From NCBI GenBank assembly GCA_037893225.1, contig JAZGUH010000564.1, positions 1,302,001-1,366,000 on the forward strand: 64,000 nt of DNA, written 5' to 3'. The position numbers and the translations under genes are program-made. The notes below the pieces were generated by a model, which searched no databases, was not told the DNA's origin, and worked only from the letters and a program-made list of their open reading frames with translations. Below are positions 47,158 through 58,660 of the stretch, one piece after another. This DNA comes from Hippasteria phrygiana. Taxonomy: Eukaryota; Echinodermata; Asteroidea; Valvatida; Goniasteridae. Positions within the stretch are counted from its first letter, which is position 1, and every line of letters starts with the position of its first letter.

Positions 47158-47459
47158 CTGGGAGTTGGGGGTGGAAAGTAAATTTTGATCAGATGATATT
47201 TGTGTGTGGGGTATAATCCCGCATATTTGATAATGGTGCATTTAACCCTTTACAGCACTTTTTTCAGCTATACAATGTACTCATTATTTTTTCACTAAGT
47301 TCCCGCACCGTGCATAGCCACAAAAAATTCGTGTACTTTCAATGATAAAAATAAATAAATAAAATGTTTCTTCTCCCCAACAAAATTGGATTCAACTTAA
47401 GTTTAGGGCATCTCTTTTTATTTCTATGGTTCTCATAATGTTTTCGCATAAAAGGAGGG

Positions 47460-47692
47460 TCGGTTGATAGAAACAAAATATCTGGCAGGGAGCTACCCCC
47501 CCCCCCCCCCCCCAACATTTTGCCGATTGTTTTTGTTTGTTTTGTTTTAATCAACTTCACAAGCCGCCCCCCCCCCCCCCCCCACATGTTTTCAAAACCT
47601 TTTTTTAAGACAAAAAGAGTTGGAGCAACTTTTTCAGGAAAATTTCTGATTTTGCCCCCCCCCCCCCCCCTCCAAACTTTGATACGCCACTG
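47460..47692. mobile_element. Poly-C-rich MITE remnant with ccactg end
   Basis: Three C runs (about 47,495-47,512, 47,567-47,582, 47,656-47,670) and an end reading gatacgccactg at 47,692. It is related to the elements at 28,876 and 36,645. The left end is unclear. Confidence 0.45.
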
Positions 47693-47719
47693 TTTGGAAG
47701 GTTAAGTACGATACATGTG

Positions 47720-48050
47720 TAGTGATGTGAAAAGTAACTATAATTATGCATGACACGTGAGAGCAGCACATACATATGCGGGCGTGCGTGCATAATTTAG
47801 AGAGTTGTAAAGTAACTATAATTATGCATGGCACGTAAGCAGCTGCGTACATGCGTGCGTTGCTTGCGTGCGTTAAAGATGTGTGCGTGCGTGCATGCGT
47901 TAAAGTAATTCGAGAATAATATTATGAAAAGGAATTTGAATAACAGTTAAAGTTTTACTTGTTCTTAAAAGAATTTAGTCAGTTAGCGTTTGGCGGTTGA
48001 AGAAGAGAGTTGGCGTTTGGCGGTTGAAGAAGAGAGTTGCCGTTTGGGAT
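47720..48050. repeat. Short tandem duplications
   Basis: The block aagtaactataattatgcat (47,732 and 47,812) repeats at about 80 bp with gtgcgtgcg tails. Further right gcgtttggcggttgaagaag occurs twice, 26 bp apart (about 47,990-48,040). Confidence 0.65.
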
Positions 48051-48169
48051 CTGGAAAAGCAAATAAAGTTTAAAGAGATTTCGCAAACTACACTTTGAGG
48101 TGCGACTGTCTTTGTTGGTTCGTCGTCTAAGAATTATTTAGAAGTTCCCCTTCCCGACTTCACACGAAG

Positions 48170-49985
48170 TCTTCCCGGGATTGCGATCCTGAACCTGACG
48201 CTTTACACATGTGATGTTGGAATTTGAGTTGAGGTACAGCATTGCTTTCAAGTAAGTACCCCTTCGTGTGCTTGCGTGTGCGAGGACTTTGCGTGCGGTT
48301 TGCCGGCCACACGCAAGCCGCACGCTCGAACTCGAGACCACTCGGAAACGCACGCTCGAACTGTTTCCCCACGCAGCTGTGCAGAACGAACAAAGACCGC
48401 ACGAAATATTGTTTGTATTTCATCGTGTGCCCGGCAGAAGGACGTAAGCGCACTTTGACGCGTAATTACACTTTCTGAAAAAGATCGACTTTAAAGTTTT
48501 TGTGTTGGAATTTCTAAGTTGAGAATCGTAAAAAGTTAAATTTGTCAGATGAAATTTATTAATATTTCCGATAATAGGCTCCAAGCGCGTTTATCTCCCT
48601 TTGGAGTGGAGAGGTGAACGCACTTGTAGCATGTTTTGTTACATTGGTATTACATGTATACGCTAACGTCCTTTTACCGGGAACAAAAAAATGCAAAACC
48701 CCATTATGTTAATTACATCAGAATGACGTAAGTCCAGGCCTCGACCTTAGCACTAGCCCGGCGTACAATGTCTAGTAAAAACTGCTCCGGGCTAGTGAAA
48801 AGCATACCTACCTGCTTAAAATTGTCACTGTTGCTTGATATGAAACAAACAAACGTTCTTGGTAAGTTTGAGTGAATCTTCTTGTTTCATTTAATGACAG
48901 AGTACACCGCTACGGCGTCCCGCACAGTCAATTACTATGCTATGCATGCCGCTTGCTGTCTCACAGCAGCTAGCTTGTGTCCAGATGTATGCCATTCATT
49001 GCGCGCGTGATGTCACAAGCGCAAATGACTTGTAATAGGTTGGTAGTCTCATATCAAGTCCAGTGTGTGTTGTGCACTTTTTTTGCCAAATGCTGTGCCC
49101 CTTAGTTTGGTTACCTCACCTGAAGATTCCCTTACGTCTAAATTTTAGGTCAGGCAGCTACCGCGGTTTAAAATAGATCATGACGTACAGTGTTAGACCG
49201 AGTGACGTCAGTGGTATCATTCAAATTTTAACATTCTTGCAAAATCAAGTCCGCAAAATACTGCAAGAGTGTGGCATTGGTTTTTCAGTTTTTATATATA
49301 ATTGAGAATTTAAATTCCAGGATCTGTAACGGACCTGACAGATATTTTATTGCGAACATCCACGTTAATAACCGAATGTTACCAAAAACAATTTCGGAAA
49401 ACTTCGGAAGTTTTCGAAAAGTGCCACATTTCTTGCAATTTTCGTCAAGTGACATTGGCGGCTATACCGGACCTAAGGCCGTGTCCGAAATGGGCATCTA
49501 GAGCTACAGCTACAGCTACGTCTACGTCACGCGTAGTTGTAATGGACGAACACCTAGACAATAGCCCTAGACAAGCGATTCGGACGCCTATTCCATATAT
49601 CTTGCTGGGTAGGGTAGGCCTATGCGGTATTATCGCCATGCTTGAAAGAGCTGCGTGGCGGTCATCGGTTACGCCTGACTGATCCTCGATAGCACACGAT
49701 ATCGCGAATATGCAGCCCGTGAAAGTCATACTCGAAAGCGTTTGTGAGTGCCCGAGCGCTCGCTTGCGCCCGAGAGCACTCGCGGGCAGGCTAACGAAAG
49801 GAGGAATTTTTCTCGAGTAACTCGATCTCGACGGGTACTTATTTGAAAGCAGTACTGTACATGTACAAAGGCCCAGGGAGATGGTCAGGACGGGTATTTC
49901 AAACACCGGATTTTCATCAGAACTGTTGGGTATACATGTATACTAGTCTCGATCAAGGTTAAAGAAATGACAACTCGAATCTCAC
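48170..49985. other. No gene recognised
   Basis: Scattered short frames; acgcacgctcgaactcgaga-type text at 48,320-48,360 is partly repeated. It would be intron of the recombinase-like gene if that segment is simply inverted. Confidence 0.4.
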
Positions 49986-50055
49986 CCGTGTTGCCACTGT
50001 CTTCCTGATGATGGTTGGCACCATCACTCCTACAAATCCCTTGTCTGTCCACAAT
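49986..50055 (-). CDS. Inverted exon of the recombinase-like gene (short)
   Basis: 70-nt minus-strand exon: acceptor tttgtattcaaacag, donor gtgaga. It needs two bases from the preceding exon, then reads LWTDKGFVGVMVPTIIRK and TVATR, ending in phase 0 and joining 47,157 without a break. The content matches the expected linker between the Lys block and the His/Tyr block of a tyrosine-recombinase fold. The preceding exon on this strand was not found. Confidence 0.65.
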
Positions 50056-50069
50056 CTGTTTGAATACAA

Positions 50070-51335
50070 AGAGTGCATTGAAAGATCTGATGAAAATTTA
50101 CAACTATAATGGTATTATGAAACCTGGAAAAATGTAGTGCGTCTAGCTGTGTTCAATGTGCCATGAAGCCGAAGGCTGAGTTACCCCGGACCTTCTACAT
50201 CCACCACCTCGGTAAGTTTGATGCAATCTAGTACAAGCATGACCAGCATGAAATAAGTTATTAGGCATAGAAACAGGGAGGGGATAGGCATGCAGTTTCA
50301 ATCCTCGGATTTTTTCAAACAGTTCTAATTTAAATTGATAGTTTTTCATAAACGGTTCAGTTCATTTATGCAAAAAAAATGCATGTGGATAAATATGGCA
50401 ATCACAAACGAGCCAAAAACATGTTGTCATTCTTCCAGCAATTTATAAATGTTCACTGCACATGAGTAAAATTGTTACTTGGTAGGGCAGTGACTTTCTG
50501 TTTAATTTCCATAGCATCTCAACCCATATTTTGAAAGCACTATCTATTCCCGCCAATTAGTCTTTAAAGAAGAATTAATTGACATTCACAAGTCGGAAAA
50601 TAAATGGGATTTCTCTTGGCCTTTTTGCCTCTCAAAATCAAACAAGTTGCATCACTCAGGCCTCAAATTTAAGATTTTCTTGGGCACGGCTATTTTGCCT
50701 TTGATAATGAAAAATGTCCAAAGCAAAGGGCAACAAGGCCAATGGCATTTTCTTTAAAGGACACGAAGGCCAGTCATTATTACTTCTATGAGAAATATTC
50801 TGTAAAGCCCTGTAAAACTCTACAAGCTCTGTAAAACTCCACAGTTACATGTACATGTACAGTCACATGAATGTTTGTCGCTTTAACCTGCACCCCCTAG
50901 GCCCTTATTGCTAGGAACCATCCTCAATCCTCCAAAATCCTCCAAAACCACCATGAGGAATGAGGAGGGTTAGGGGTTGATCGATATTTTCGTGGCATTT
51001 TTACAAACTTGATAGTTCAGGTTATTATAAACAACACACAATACATCGGTCATACAATGAATGATGCCATGCGCCGCACGTACACAACTGGCCCGCATGC
51101 ACCGTTGCCGAGCTGTGCCGGCTGCGCTAACTACGGCCGGCCCGTCGGCGGCACGGCACGGGTGGGTACGCGTGGGCCGGCAACTTGAACGAGGGCACTA
51201 GACGGCCAGGTGGGAAAAGGGCACGGCAAGACTGCGATTTTGCAAAGGGCACCACGGCAAACTTATGCATAATTTAACAGGCGGGTCAAACAAATAATCG
51301 CGCTTGTGCACTGGAGGAAACTCATGTTTTAGTAA
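50070..51335. other. No gene recognised
   Basis: A plausible plus-strand donor follows ccaccacctcg at about 50,210, with a short frame (MKPKAELPRTFYIHHL), too weak to call. 51,060-51,190 is GC-rich (gccggc-type words). Confidence 0.4.
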
Positions 51336-51339
51336 TAGT

Positions 51340-51590
51340 TTACTAGTCAGTTAACGTTCTGAGCAGAGTGATTCTGGACTGACTGGCAAACAGGATTGAG
51401 ACATCTTCTGTGATCTGGAATATCAGACGTTATCTCTGCCGACATCAGTCCCAGATGTTCAGCATGATGTAACTGATCAACGGCCAGGGCTTTCATTGGC
51501 ACGACGACAATAACCAGCGCTTTCTCTTGTTTGCATTCGGTTACTTCGTTTCGTTCAAACATAGCTTTGGTTCAGGAAATGGAGCAGCTT
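51340..51590 (-). pseudogene. RecQ-like helicase fragment (motif Ia region)
   Basis: The minus-strand frame reads EKALVIVVVPMKALAVDQLH then HAEHLGLMSAEITSDI. The pattern VVVxPxKALxxDQ, followed by a Leu-Gly turn and an ITS segment, is the motif Ia block of RecQ-type superfamily II helicases. Walker A upstream and DEAD/DEVH downstream were not found. It is an isolated exon or pseudogene piece. Confidence 0.6.
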
Positions 51591-51599
51591 GCCAAATCA

Positions 51600-52305
51600 A
51601 GTTGGTAAATTAAGAAACAAGTCATGGCCACGTACAAATTGATGAGTGACACTGATCTGATGACTTTAGCTTTCCAAAGCCTAGTTTTTTGCTGTAAAAT
51701 CCATCGCTTTTTTCACGCAATCAGAATTTTTTTCCAACAAACTACGAATGGCTTGGTACTATACGGCGCTGCACCAGGAAGGAAGGCTGCACGTACACAC
51801 GTACGGATACCCTAGAACTTAAAGAGCAACTAAAACTTTTCCGACAGTTTAAATACTATTTTAACTGATGGATATTAGTTTACTCACATTGTATCAGGTC
51901 CAGTAAGGCCCATAAAATAATTTGTGTATCATCAGATTGAAAAAAAAATGATGCAGGTTGACCATTTTTTTTTTAATGCTGTAATGCATGTGCTAGCATG
52001 CTATGGAGGGACGTAAATGGTTCCACTACACATGCAGTGTCTAAAGCGTTACCATCGCGCGAAACAGTCACACTGAAATAAACTTTCACAAGTTGTCAAA
52101 ATTGAACATTTTAGCGGGCTGGATGGTTGTCTAGCATGTCTGGCTGGGCAGACCACGCAGCAATTCCATTCAATGCGGCCAGCAAATATGATGCGGACGG
52201 GTATGATAAACTATTAATTTTATGGGGCTTATACATGTACATGTATGCAAATATCATCATGTACATTTAAAAAAAAATTGAAACAAAAAGCAATTATTTT
52301 AACAG
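51600..52305. other. No gene recognised
   Basis: The right breakpoint of the suspected inversion should lie between 50,056 and 52,305. No obvious inverted repeat with the 44,950-45,200 side was seen by eye. Confidence 0.35.
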
Positions 52306-52356
52306 AGAATCCATGAAGAATACAGAGAAGGTTCGACATCCACCATGTCTACCAGG
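52306..52356 (+). CDS. Recombinase-like gene, exon after the inverted pair
   Basis: 51-nt exon, acceptor attattttaacag and donor gtaagt, phase 0 at both ends: RIHEEYREGSTSTMSTR. Alone it is weak; it is supported by fitting exactly between NIIEGLW (47,014, inverted) and the exon at 52,981. Confidence 0.5.
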
Positions 52357-52980
52357 GTAAGTGATGACAAAATATTAGTTGTTATTTGAATTATTTCCAA
52401 ACTTTCCTAAATAAAATGCATGTTATTATTATTGACCAAATAAACAATATTGTTTGTGGGAAAAAAACCTGATTAAATACAATAAAAATGCGTTGATTTT
52501 AAGCATAGTGGCCTCAGCTGGAAAGGTGTCAGTAAAGTCTGAAGCGTAACAGGGCTGCTATGCTTAAATGCTTTTGGGGAAACTCGGCTGTAAACAATAA
52601 AAAACAAACCAGACCAAGTGGGGGGGGGGGGGGGGGAATTGCAGCATAAAGAATTAAATAGATACAGAAAAAGGGCTGAGGTAGAAAGCTTCAGTCTGTA
52701 GACTGTGTATTTGTTTTATTCCTTTTCTTTTAATGTGTCGCAATTCTAAAAACTACAGGCACCAGTAAGTGCATCTTTAAGTGTGGACACACAGTGCTCA
52801 AGAAAATCCCCAAACATCTACATGTACATGTACCCCAACTTACATGTACCCGCAATAAAAATGGTTGAAAATGGGATTTTAGATTTCCCTAATATCATGT
52901 ATGCCGGTTCCTGAAAAATTTCATTATAACTCAGAAATCTATAGATATTCTGTATAATTTTTGGGTAAAACCTTTTTCAG

Positions 52981-53133
52981 AAGCCCATGAATAATTCGAC
53001 TCAAAAACCAGCTCGCCCTTCCTCAAGGATGCTGTTTACAGTATCCCAGGAAAGACGTCTCCTTGACGAATACTGCCTAATATGGGGCATTGAACGAAGC
53101 AGGCCTGGGAAAAGCCGTACAACGAAAGAGCTT
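52981..53133 (+). CDS. Recombinase-like gene, late exon with FT..E..L/xPGK motif
   Basis: 51 codons, acceptor cctttttcag and donor gtaagt, phase 0. Residues MLFTVSQERRLLDEYCLIWG then ERSRPGKSRTTKEL. The same pattern (aromatic-Thr, acidic helix, PGK) is in the terminal exon at 16,557-16,760, so it probably encodes the C-terminal appended domain of this family. The final exon and stop were not found in the next 4 kb. Confidence 0.6.
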
Positions 53134-53139
53134 GTAAGT

Positions 53140-53860
53140 AATTTTTGTAATATTTCAGTATTACAAAATTGATAAATTTTGCAAAATAGGAATACCAAAA
53201 ATTGCACATTCTGATTTAAATGTTGGAGTCGAGTAGAGTCAAATCCTGCCTGGAATCACCCAATCCCACGACAAGACTAAAGCCGTGCTCGCATTGAACT
53301 TAATTTTGTGAAAGTTTCCGCAAGTAATTGTTAACATTCTGTTGACCCACAAACCAAAAAGCAAAGCCAACACACAAAATGAAAGTTACTCCTCAGAAAA
53401 AGGAGACGGACATGAATGAGGTCAAACCAGTTCACACGCAAGTAGCATAAACAAGATATTTCATTCACATGAAGAAATACAATGTACAATGTACATTGTA
53501 CATGTATCAAAAATAATGTTAAAATTAAATTATATGAGGTCTGTCATATATTGCTCTCTGCGGTGAAATCCAAAGCTAATGAAGCCCTATTCATGCCTCC
53601 AAATCACTTTTAACCGTTCACCATGCACATATAATTATTTTTATAGCAACATAGAAACCAAATGAACAAATAACAAAAAGGTCCTCATATGCTCTCCATG
53701 ATAATAATGATCAACAAAAATTTCCCACGCGAATTCCTCGCGAAGGGTTATCAGGATACGTTCGATCCACGCGAGTTCCACGCGAAGAATTACTATATCA
53801 AGCCATGTAATGTACTCTGAAGTGCGTGCCTTGCAGTATAGGCCCTCATACTATAGTTAC
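53140..53860. other. No gene recognised
   Basis: Contains two related phrases, cccacgcgaattcctcgcga and ccacgcgagttccacgcgaa (about 53,725 and 53,768), perhaps the end of the Tc1 element next door. Confidence 0.4.
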
Positions 53861-53863
53861 AGC

Positions 53864-54080
53864 CATGGGTCGCTTCGGTCTGTTTACTCGACAAAAGATT
53901 GCATCTTTACGAGCAGAGGGGATCACACCTAAAGATATCAAGACCTGTATCCAAGATGATGACGGCATCAACGTTTCCCTAAGCGGGATCTACTCCTTTT
54001 GAGAAAATTACGCAGGGATAATAGCCTTTTCGATCGCCCAAGATCGGGTCGCAAATCTAGGTGCCAGCCTGAGGTTCTAA
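53864..54080 (+). pseudogene. Tc1/mariner transposase N-terminal HTH fragment
   Basis: Starts MGRFGLFTRQKIASLRAEGI, then TPKDIKTCI, VSLSGIYSF, a one-base frameshift at about 54,000, LRKLRRDNSLFDRPRSGRK. This is the paired-like helix-turn-helix and GRPR-type linker of Tc1-like transposases. The catalytic DDE part is absent; the TGACGTCA repeat begins directly after it. Confidence 0.75.
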
Positions 54081-54094
54081 ATTTTTAGATGAAA

Positions 54095-54360
54095 ATAAAT
54101 GATGAAGTCATGATGACGTCATCGGGGTCATGTGACGTCATCGGGGTCATGTGACGTCATCTTAAAGGTGCATTTTAGAAGGGCTCATATCTAGAGAACC
54201 GTAGGTCCGATTAACTTTAAAGTTAGTTTGTTGGTAGGCCAGTACGTGTAAAAGATAAAAATAAATGACGTCATTGGGGTCACGTGACGTCATCGGGGGT
54301 CACGTGACGTCATCTTAAAGGTGCATTTTTCTAAGGCCTAAACCTACAGAAGTACAAGTC
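54095..54360. repeat. Second TGACGTCA repeat cluster
   Basis: Two units of about 130 bp with six TGACGTCA octamers and the landmarks atatctagagaaccgtaggt and catcttaaaggtgcattttt shared with 3,235-5,244. Confidence 0.85.
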
Positions 54361-56610
54361 GATTTGGTTATAAAAAACTGCCGAAACAGCTGTGTTTGTC
54401 AACCCGACAAACACCTTTCTCGTTTGTTTTATTTTCGCAGGCTTTGCAGTCCAGGGGCGGCCTACACAAAGAACCGCTGGAGCTAAACCCATTGTATACA
54501 TTTTGTTACATAGTATTACAATGTATAAATAATCGTATACCTCGCAAAAGTTGAGCTGTCAATCACTTTAAAAGTTTCAGGGCTCTTGGGGTAGAGAATA
54601 TTTAATTTTAGATGTACTTTTCTTTCAGGGCGAATGAATACTGACGTAATGAGTACTGAATGAGTACTGAATTTTTTTTTGAAACATACATGTAGCTTGT
54701 CGGAACAGGCGAGCATTAATATTCCAAGCAAAGGATACAATAATGCATCCTTCCGTTTAACGCATGTGCATAGCAGTTTAATAGCATTAAAACAGCATGT
54801 GCATGCTATTATAGCATTCACATAGCAATCACAGATGGATGACTGCTAAATTTAACGGTCAGTACAGCATTCTTGATAGCATGCAGTATTATTATAGCAT
54901 TCCAAATAACATGTGAGCTCCAAAGCAAAGTGGGCGGACTGCAAATTGAATACAGCATTCCAATTTAGCAGTCCATGGCTAAGCACAGCCTGCAAACAGC
55001 ATTCCAATAATTATTTCAACAAGCCTATCATATTACCATGGAGGAACCACAGTGCAGCATATACATGTATATGGCTACAAAGTCACATGACACAGTGACC
55101 TTGCGTACCAACAATCAGTGTGGGAAATTTGAAATTGCAGTCAGTTGAATTTCAGTGCAGAGTGCAGTACACAGTCTTGCAAGAAATTGTAGAAAACTCG
55201 GTAAAAATCATGGACATTTACATGGCATAGCTAGGTCTATGAATGACTGCAGGATATGATTTACTGTTCATTTACACACTTAATCTGTACATAACATGTA
55301 AAAGATACACTGGATGATTGGCTAAATGGACAACTGCAGCATACACACTCACAAGCTGTTTGTATGCGGTAAGTTTACAATTTCGTACCATACCAGTACA
55401 TGTATATGGATACAAGTGGGAGGTGAGCTTTTGGCACAAATAGTTTCATTTTGGCTTTTAATCTGTCGATGTCCCCATTTTGTCGATTGTGAATTGAATC
55501 AGCTGTCTAAGCTTCGAATGAAGGGGAACAATTAAAATAATTATGATGGCTTATAAGTCTGTTTGTGAATTTCCAGTGAGCTGCTACGACCATGCTACGA
55601 CCATGCTACGACGTACTCTGAAGCTACAACTTGGACAATGTTGGAACTTTTTGTTTCACAATTTAATACATATTTTTCTTTTTCATTTCAGATTTGCATA
55701 TAATTTGCAGCAAGAAATTATAGAAGAATTTTGTTTTGTCTTGCCAATATTGATAATCCCATCCCTTTAATTAATAATCCACCACTTCCGTAGTTTCTTC
55801 ACTATGTGGGGTCACACCAACGGCGCCGGAACACTTTTGAAATGGTTAGGTGCGAATTAGGCTACAATTATCCACTACACTGCAACATATATTTTTTAGC
55901 ACCTGTTTTCTAAAAGACAATGGGTTGTGCCTGATTGTGCCATATGGTTTAAGAAGCAATACCCATGAACCAGACCCTGTCAAATAGGATATACATGTAG
56001 TTGATCGACTAGTTGCTTCAAGGATAATTCGAATTAAGCAGTTTTTTGGCATCAAACTTTCGGTCATTGCTTTTTATAATGCCACGTGAGGAGAAAGATT
56101 GTCATGTACAATGTACGTACACCAAAGGCTAAGGCATAAATAATATTTTAAAATATATTTTTGATCACACCATATTAAATTTCAAAATGTTATCTGTGTT
56201 AATATTGTCTCATTGTAAGTGAGATTAACAGATGAAAGCTTTGAAGGAAATAAAGTAAATGTACTTCAGGATATATGTAATTTTTGTTAAATATTGTGTA
56301 CGAAACAGCATGCACATGCCATTCCCGTGGAATGTCATGATAGCATTCACAATTCACATAGCATGCACATGCTATCCCATATAGCATGCACATGCTATGG
56401 TATAGCATTCCAGTTGGCATGCTTTGAAAGCATTCCTAGTAGCATGCGCATGCTTTAGCTCATTTAAATAATTCGGCATCCTGACATGCTATCCACTTGC
56501 TATACCTCAATGAACGTTTGTATGAGAATGCTATTGGAGATAGCAGTTATTCATAGCGAATGCGAATGCGAATGCTATGCAGCATGCTGTGAAAACTGCT
56601 ATTGGACAGC
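54361..56610. repeat. AT-rich region with dispersed tagcatgcacatgcta palindromes
   Basis: At 54,690-54,990 and 56,300-56,600 phrases such as agcattcacatagcatgcac, atgctatggtatagcattcc and tagcatgcgcatgcttt recur irregularly. No gene recognised in between. Confidence 0.5.
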
Positions 56611-56614
56611 AGTC

Positions 56615-56815
56615 ATGTTCGGTAATGTACTCGGACTCGTACTCGGAAATACAAGTACTCGGACTCGTACTCGTACTCGGAAATACAAGTACTCGGACTC
56701 GGAGACTTGTACTTGTACTCGGTTGGCAAAAAACTCGGACTTGAATGGTACTCGGCAATCTAAGTACTCGGCAGTACTCGGTACTCGGAAAAAGTACTCG
56801 ACTACAACACTGCTG
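56615..56815. repeat. Degenerate (TACTCGG)n simple repeat
   Basis: gtactcggactcgtactcgg-type text with aaatacaagtactcgg interruptions. Short frames on both strands are by-products. Confidence 0.85.
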
Positions 56816-56824
56816 ACCATATAT

Positions 56825-57690
56825 TTAAATTAGGGATGTGCATCGGAACTGCGTACCCGAACCCGACCGTTCATGTCAGGAACCGGTTCCAGCTTATGGA
56901 ATCGAGTACCCGTACTAGTGGTGTGCATTTGTCGGTATTACGGGAACTGGGCACCCTATTGTGACAAAACACGTGTACCCGGGTACCCATAAAAGAAACC
57001 CAACCCCGAAATTCAAATCCCAAAACTTGTCTGAAGGGCTTTGTAGTTTTACGGTATAAACTGCAACTTTCGCGAGCGTCATCTGTCGCGCATTAAAATG
57101 CGCATAAAAATGGATCAATTTTGTTTGTCCTTGTAGCCTTTTTTTTTTATCGGGATTTCAGAATTGTTGTCCTGAAGGTGTTTTACCTGTAAAAGTGGAT
57201 AAGACCAATAAAACTTGATATTTTAAGGGGGTGCTGTGGTCCTCATGGATTTTTCGTGGCTTTCGTGGATTTTTCATTTTTGGCCAATCTCGCCCCTGGG
57301 GAGGGAAAATGAGGGGGGGGGGGGGTGTATTGTAAAGAGTGTGTTCTATTTACATATCCAATTGACTGATTTATAATGCCATTGTTTGGTAATTTTTCCC
57401 AAATAAAGGTGTCACAGAAGAACAAGAGTGAAAGTTTAACAAACGCTTGGCCAACTAAAGAGGAAGTTTCCATGCCTTGCACTTGGTCTCAGGGTATCAC
57501 ACAGGAGAGCATGTGAGATTATAAAATCATGCTGTGTTTTATACAATCTTGCCAAGATCTTGGGTGAGCCTGATTTAGAGGAAGAGATATAAGCTGAAGA
57601 GGTTGGGGCTCTGCCATATGTTAGAGTAATTCATGATGGTCAAGCACACAGGGAGCATATCATTCGTCCGTATTTCAACTAATTGATATT
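56825..57690. other. No gene; possible decayed hAT MITE and G run
   Basis: ttagggatgtgcatcggaac at 56,832 looks like a hAT-type end (TAGGGATGTGC), with cggtattacgggaactgggc near 56,935. A G run lies at about 57,313-57,325. Confidence 0.35.
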
Positions 57691-57960
57691 TTGTATAATT
57701 TGATTCAACATATTTCTAAATCAAGAAATTAGAGTGGCCTGAAATTTCATCTTTAGCAAGGACTTACTTCTTCAAAGGCAAAGGATTTTTACAATATGTG
57801 ATTTTTTGCCTCTGAATAAGTCCTTGCGCATGATGAAATATCAGGCCACTCTAATTTTGTTGATTTGTATATTTCAGGTCAATCCAGTCAGTGAGCAGTT
57901 TGCAGCAGTTTTATTCATTTTCATGTCAACAGATTTTTATAATTTTTTTTTTTAAGTATC
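57690..57960. mobile_element. Hairpin MITE
   Basis: attagagtggcctgaaattt then catctttagcaaggactta (57,729-57,770) returns inverted at about 57,817-57,858 with few changes. It has the same outer phrases as 45,575-45,835 (caggtcaat, gcagtttgcagcagttttat). Confidence 0.75.
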
Positions 57961-58384
57961 TGTATCTATTGGATGCAAATAGAATAGGATGCTGTTCAGG
58001 CAAGTAAGAGCAGGAAAAAGGGGATTGATGAGCGACATAAAAAGACAGACACCATTAATTAGCACAGTTGAAAATCACTTGACAATAACTGATGTATTTT
58101 GCTTCTTTGAACAAAAACATTATCTTGTAAAAATATTATCTTGTGTGGATGAGATAAATCAGTTATCTAGCAATTGAGATGATTTTTTTGGGTCTTTGAT
58201 AATTAATTTTCCGAAAAACTGCTATTGTTTTGTAGAAAGAGCGTTCACTAATGTTACTGAGAATAATGGTTTAGGGCTGTTCATGTGTTGTTTTGACTAT
58301 GTAATGTCAAAGGTCATCCAGGGGTCAATGGAGGTCATAATGTGAAAATGCTGTTATTTCATAGAAACAAATACATTCCAAGAG

Positions 58385-58660
58385 CCAACCATAATAATGA
58401 TAATAATAATAATAATAAAGAGCATTTATTAGGCGCTATACAAAGAACAGAGCGCCTTACAGAGACATCTATTCAAAGAAAATTTAAACAAATAATTATG
58501 ACACAACAAGAACCAGACTGGGAAGACAAACATTATCATTGATCGGGGAAAATGTATGTCTTAAGGAGACGTTTGAAAACAGTCACCGACTCCGCCTCTC
58601 TCAAGTAGACCGGAAGCTCATTCCATATGACAGATGACAGATCTGCAGCCTTTTCCCTAT
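58385..58660 (-). mobile_element. CR1/L2-type LINE 3' end, severely 5'-truncated
   Basis: On the minus strand: VIWNELPVYLREAESVTVFK and RLLKTYIFPDQ then stop (58,538), the last codons of a CR1/L2-like RT ORF. The 3' UTR follows (cgctctgttctttgtatagc, gcctaataaatgctc), ending in an (ATT)n tail at about 58,398-58,420. It replaces the downstream part of the SGDGT gene, joining it in frame near 58,650. Confidence 0.8.

Noticed and set aside
47700..48165. Possible LTR (aataaag near 48,063, ending near gttcccc)
   Set aside because: No matching target duplication, no clear TG...CA pair and no second LTR seen.
56531..56833. Ser/Thr/Arg-rich ORFs on both strands
   Set aside because: Translations of the TACTCGG simple repeat.
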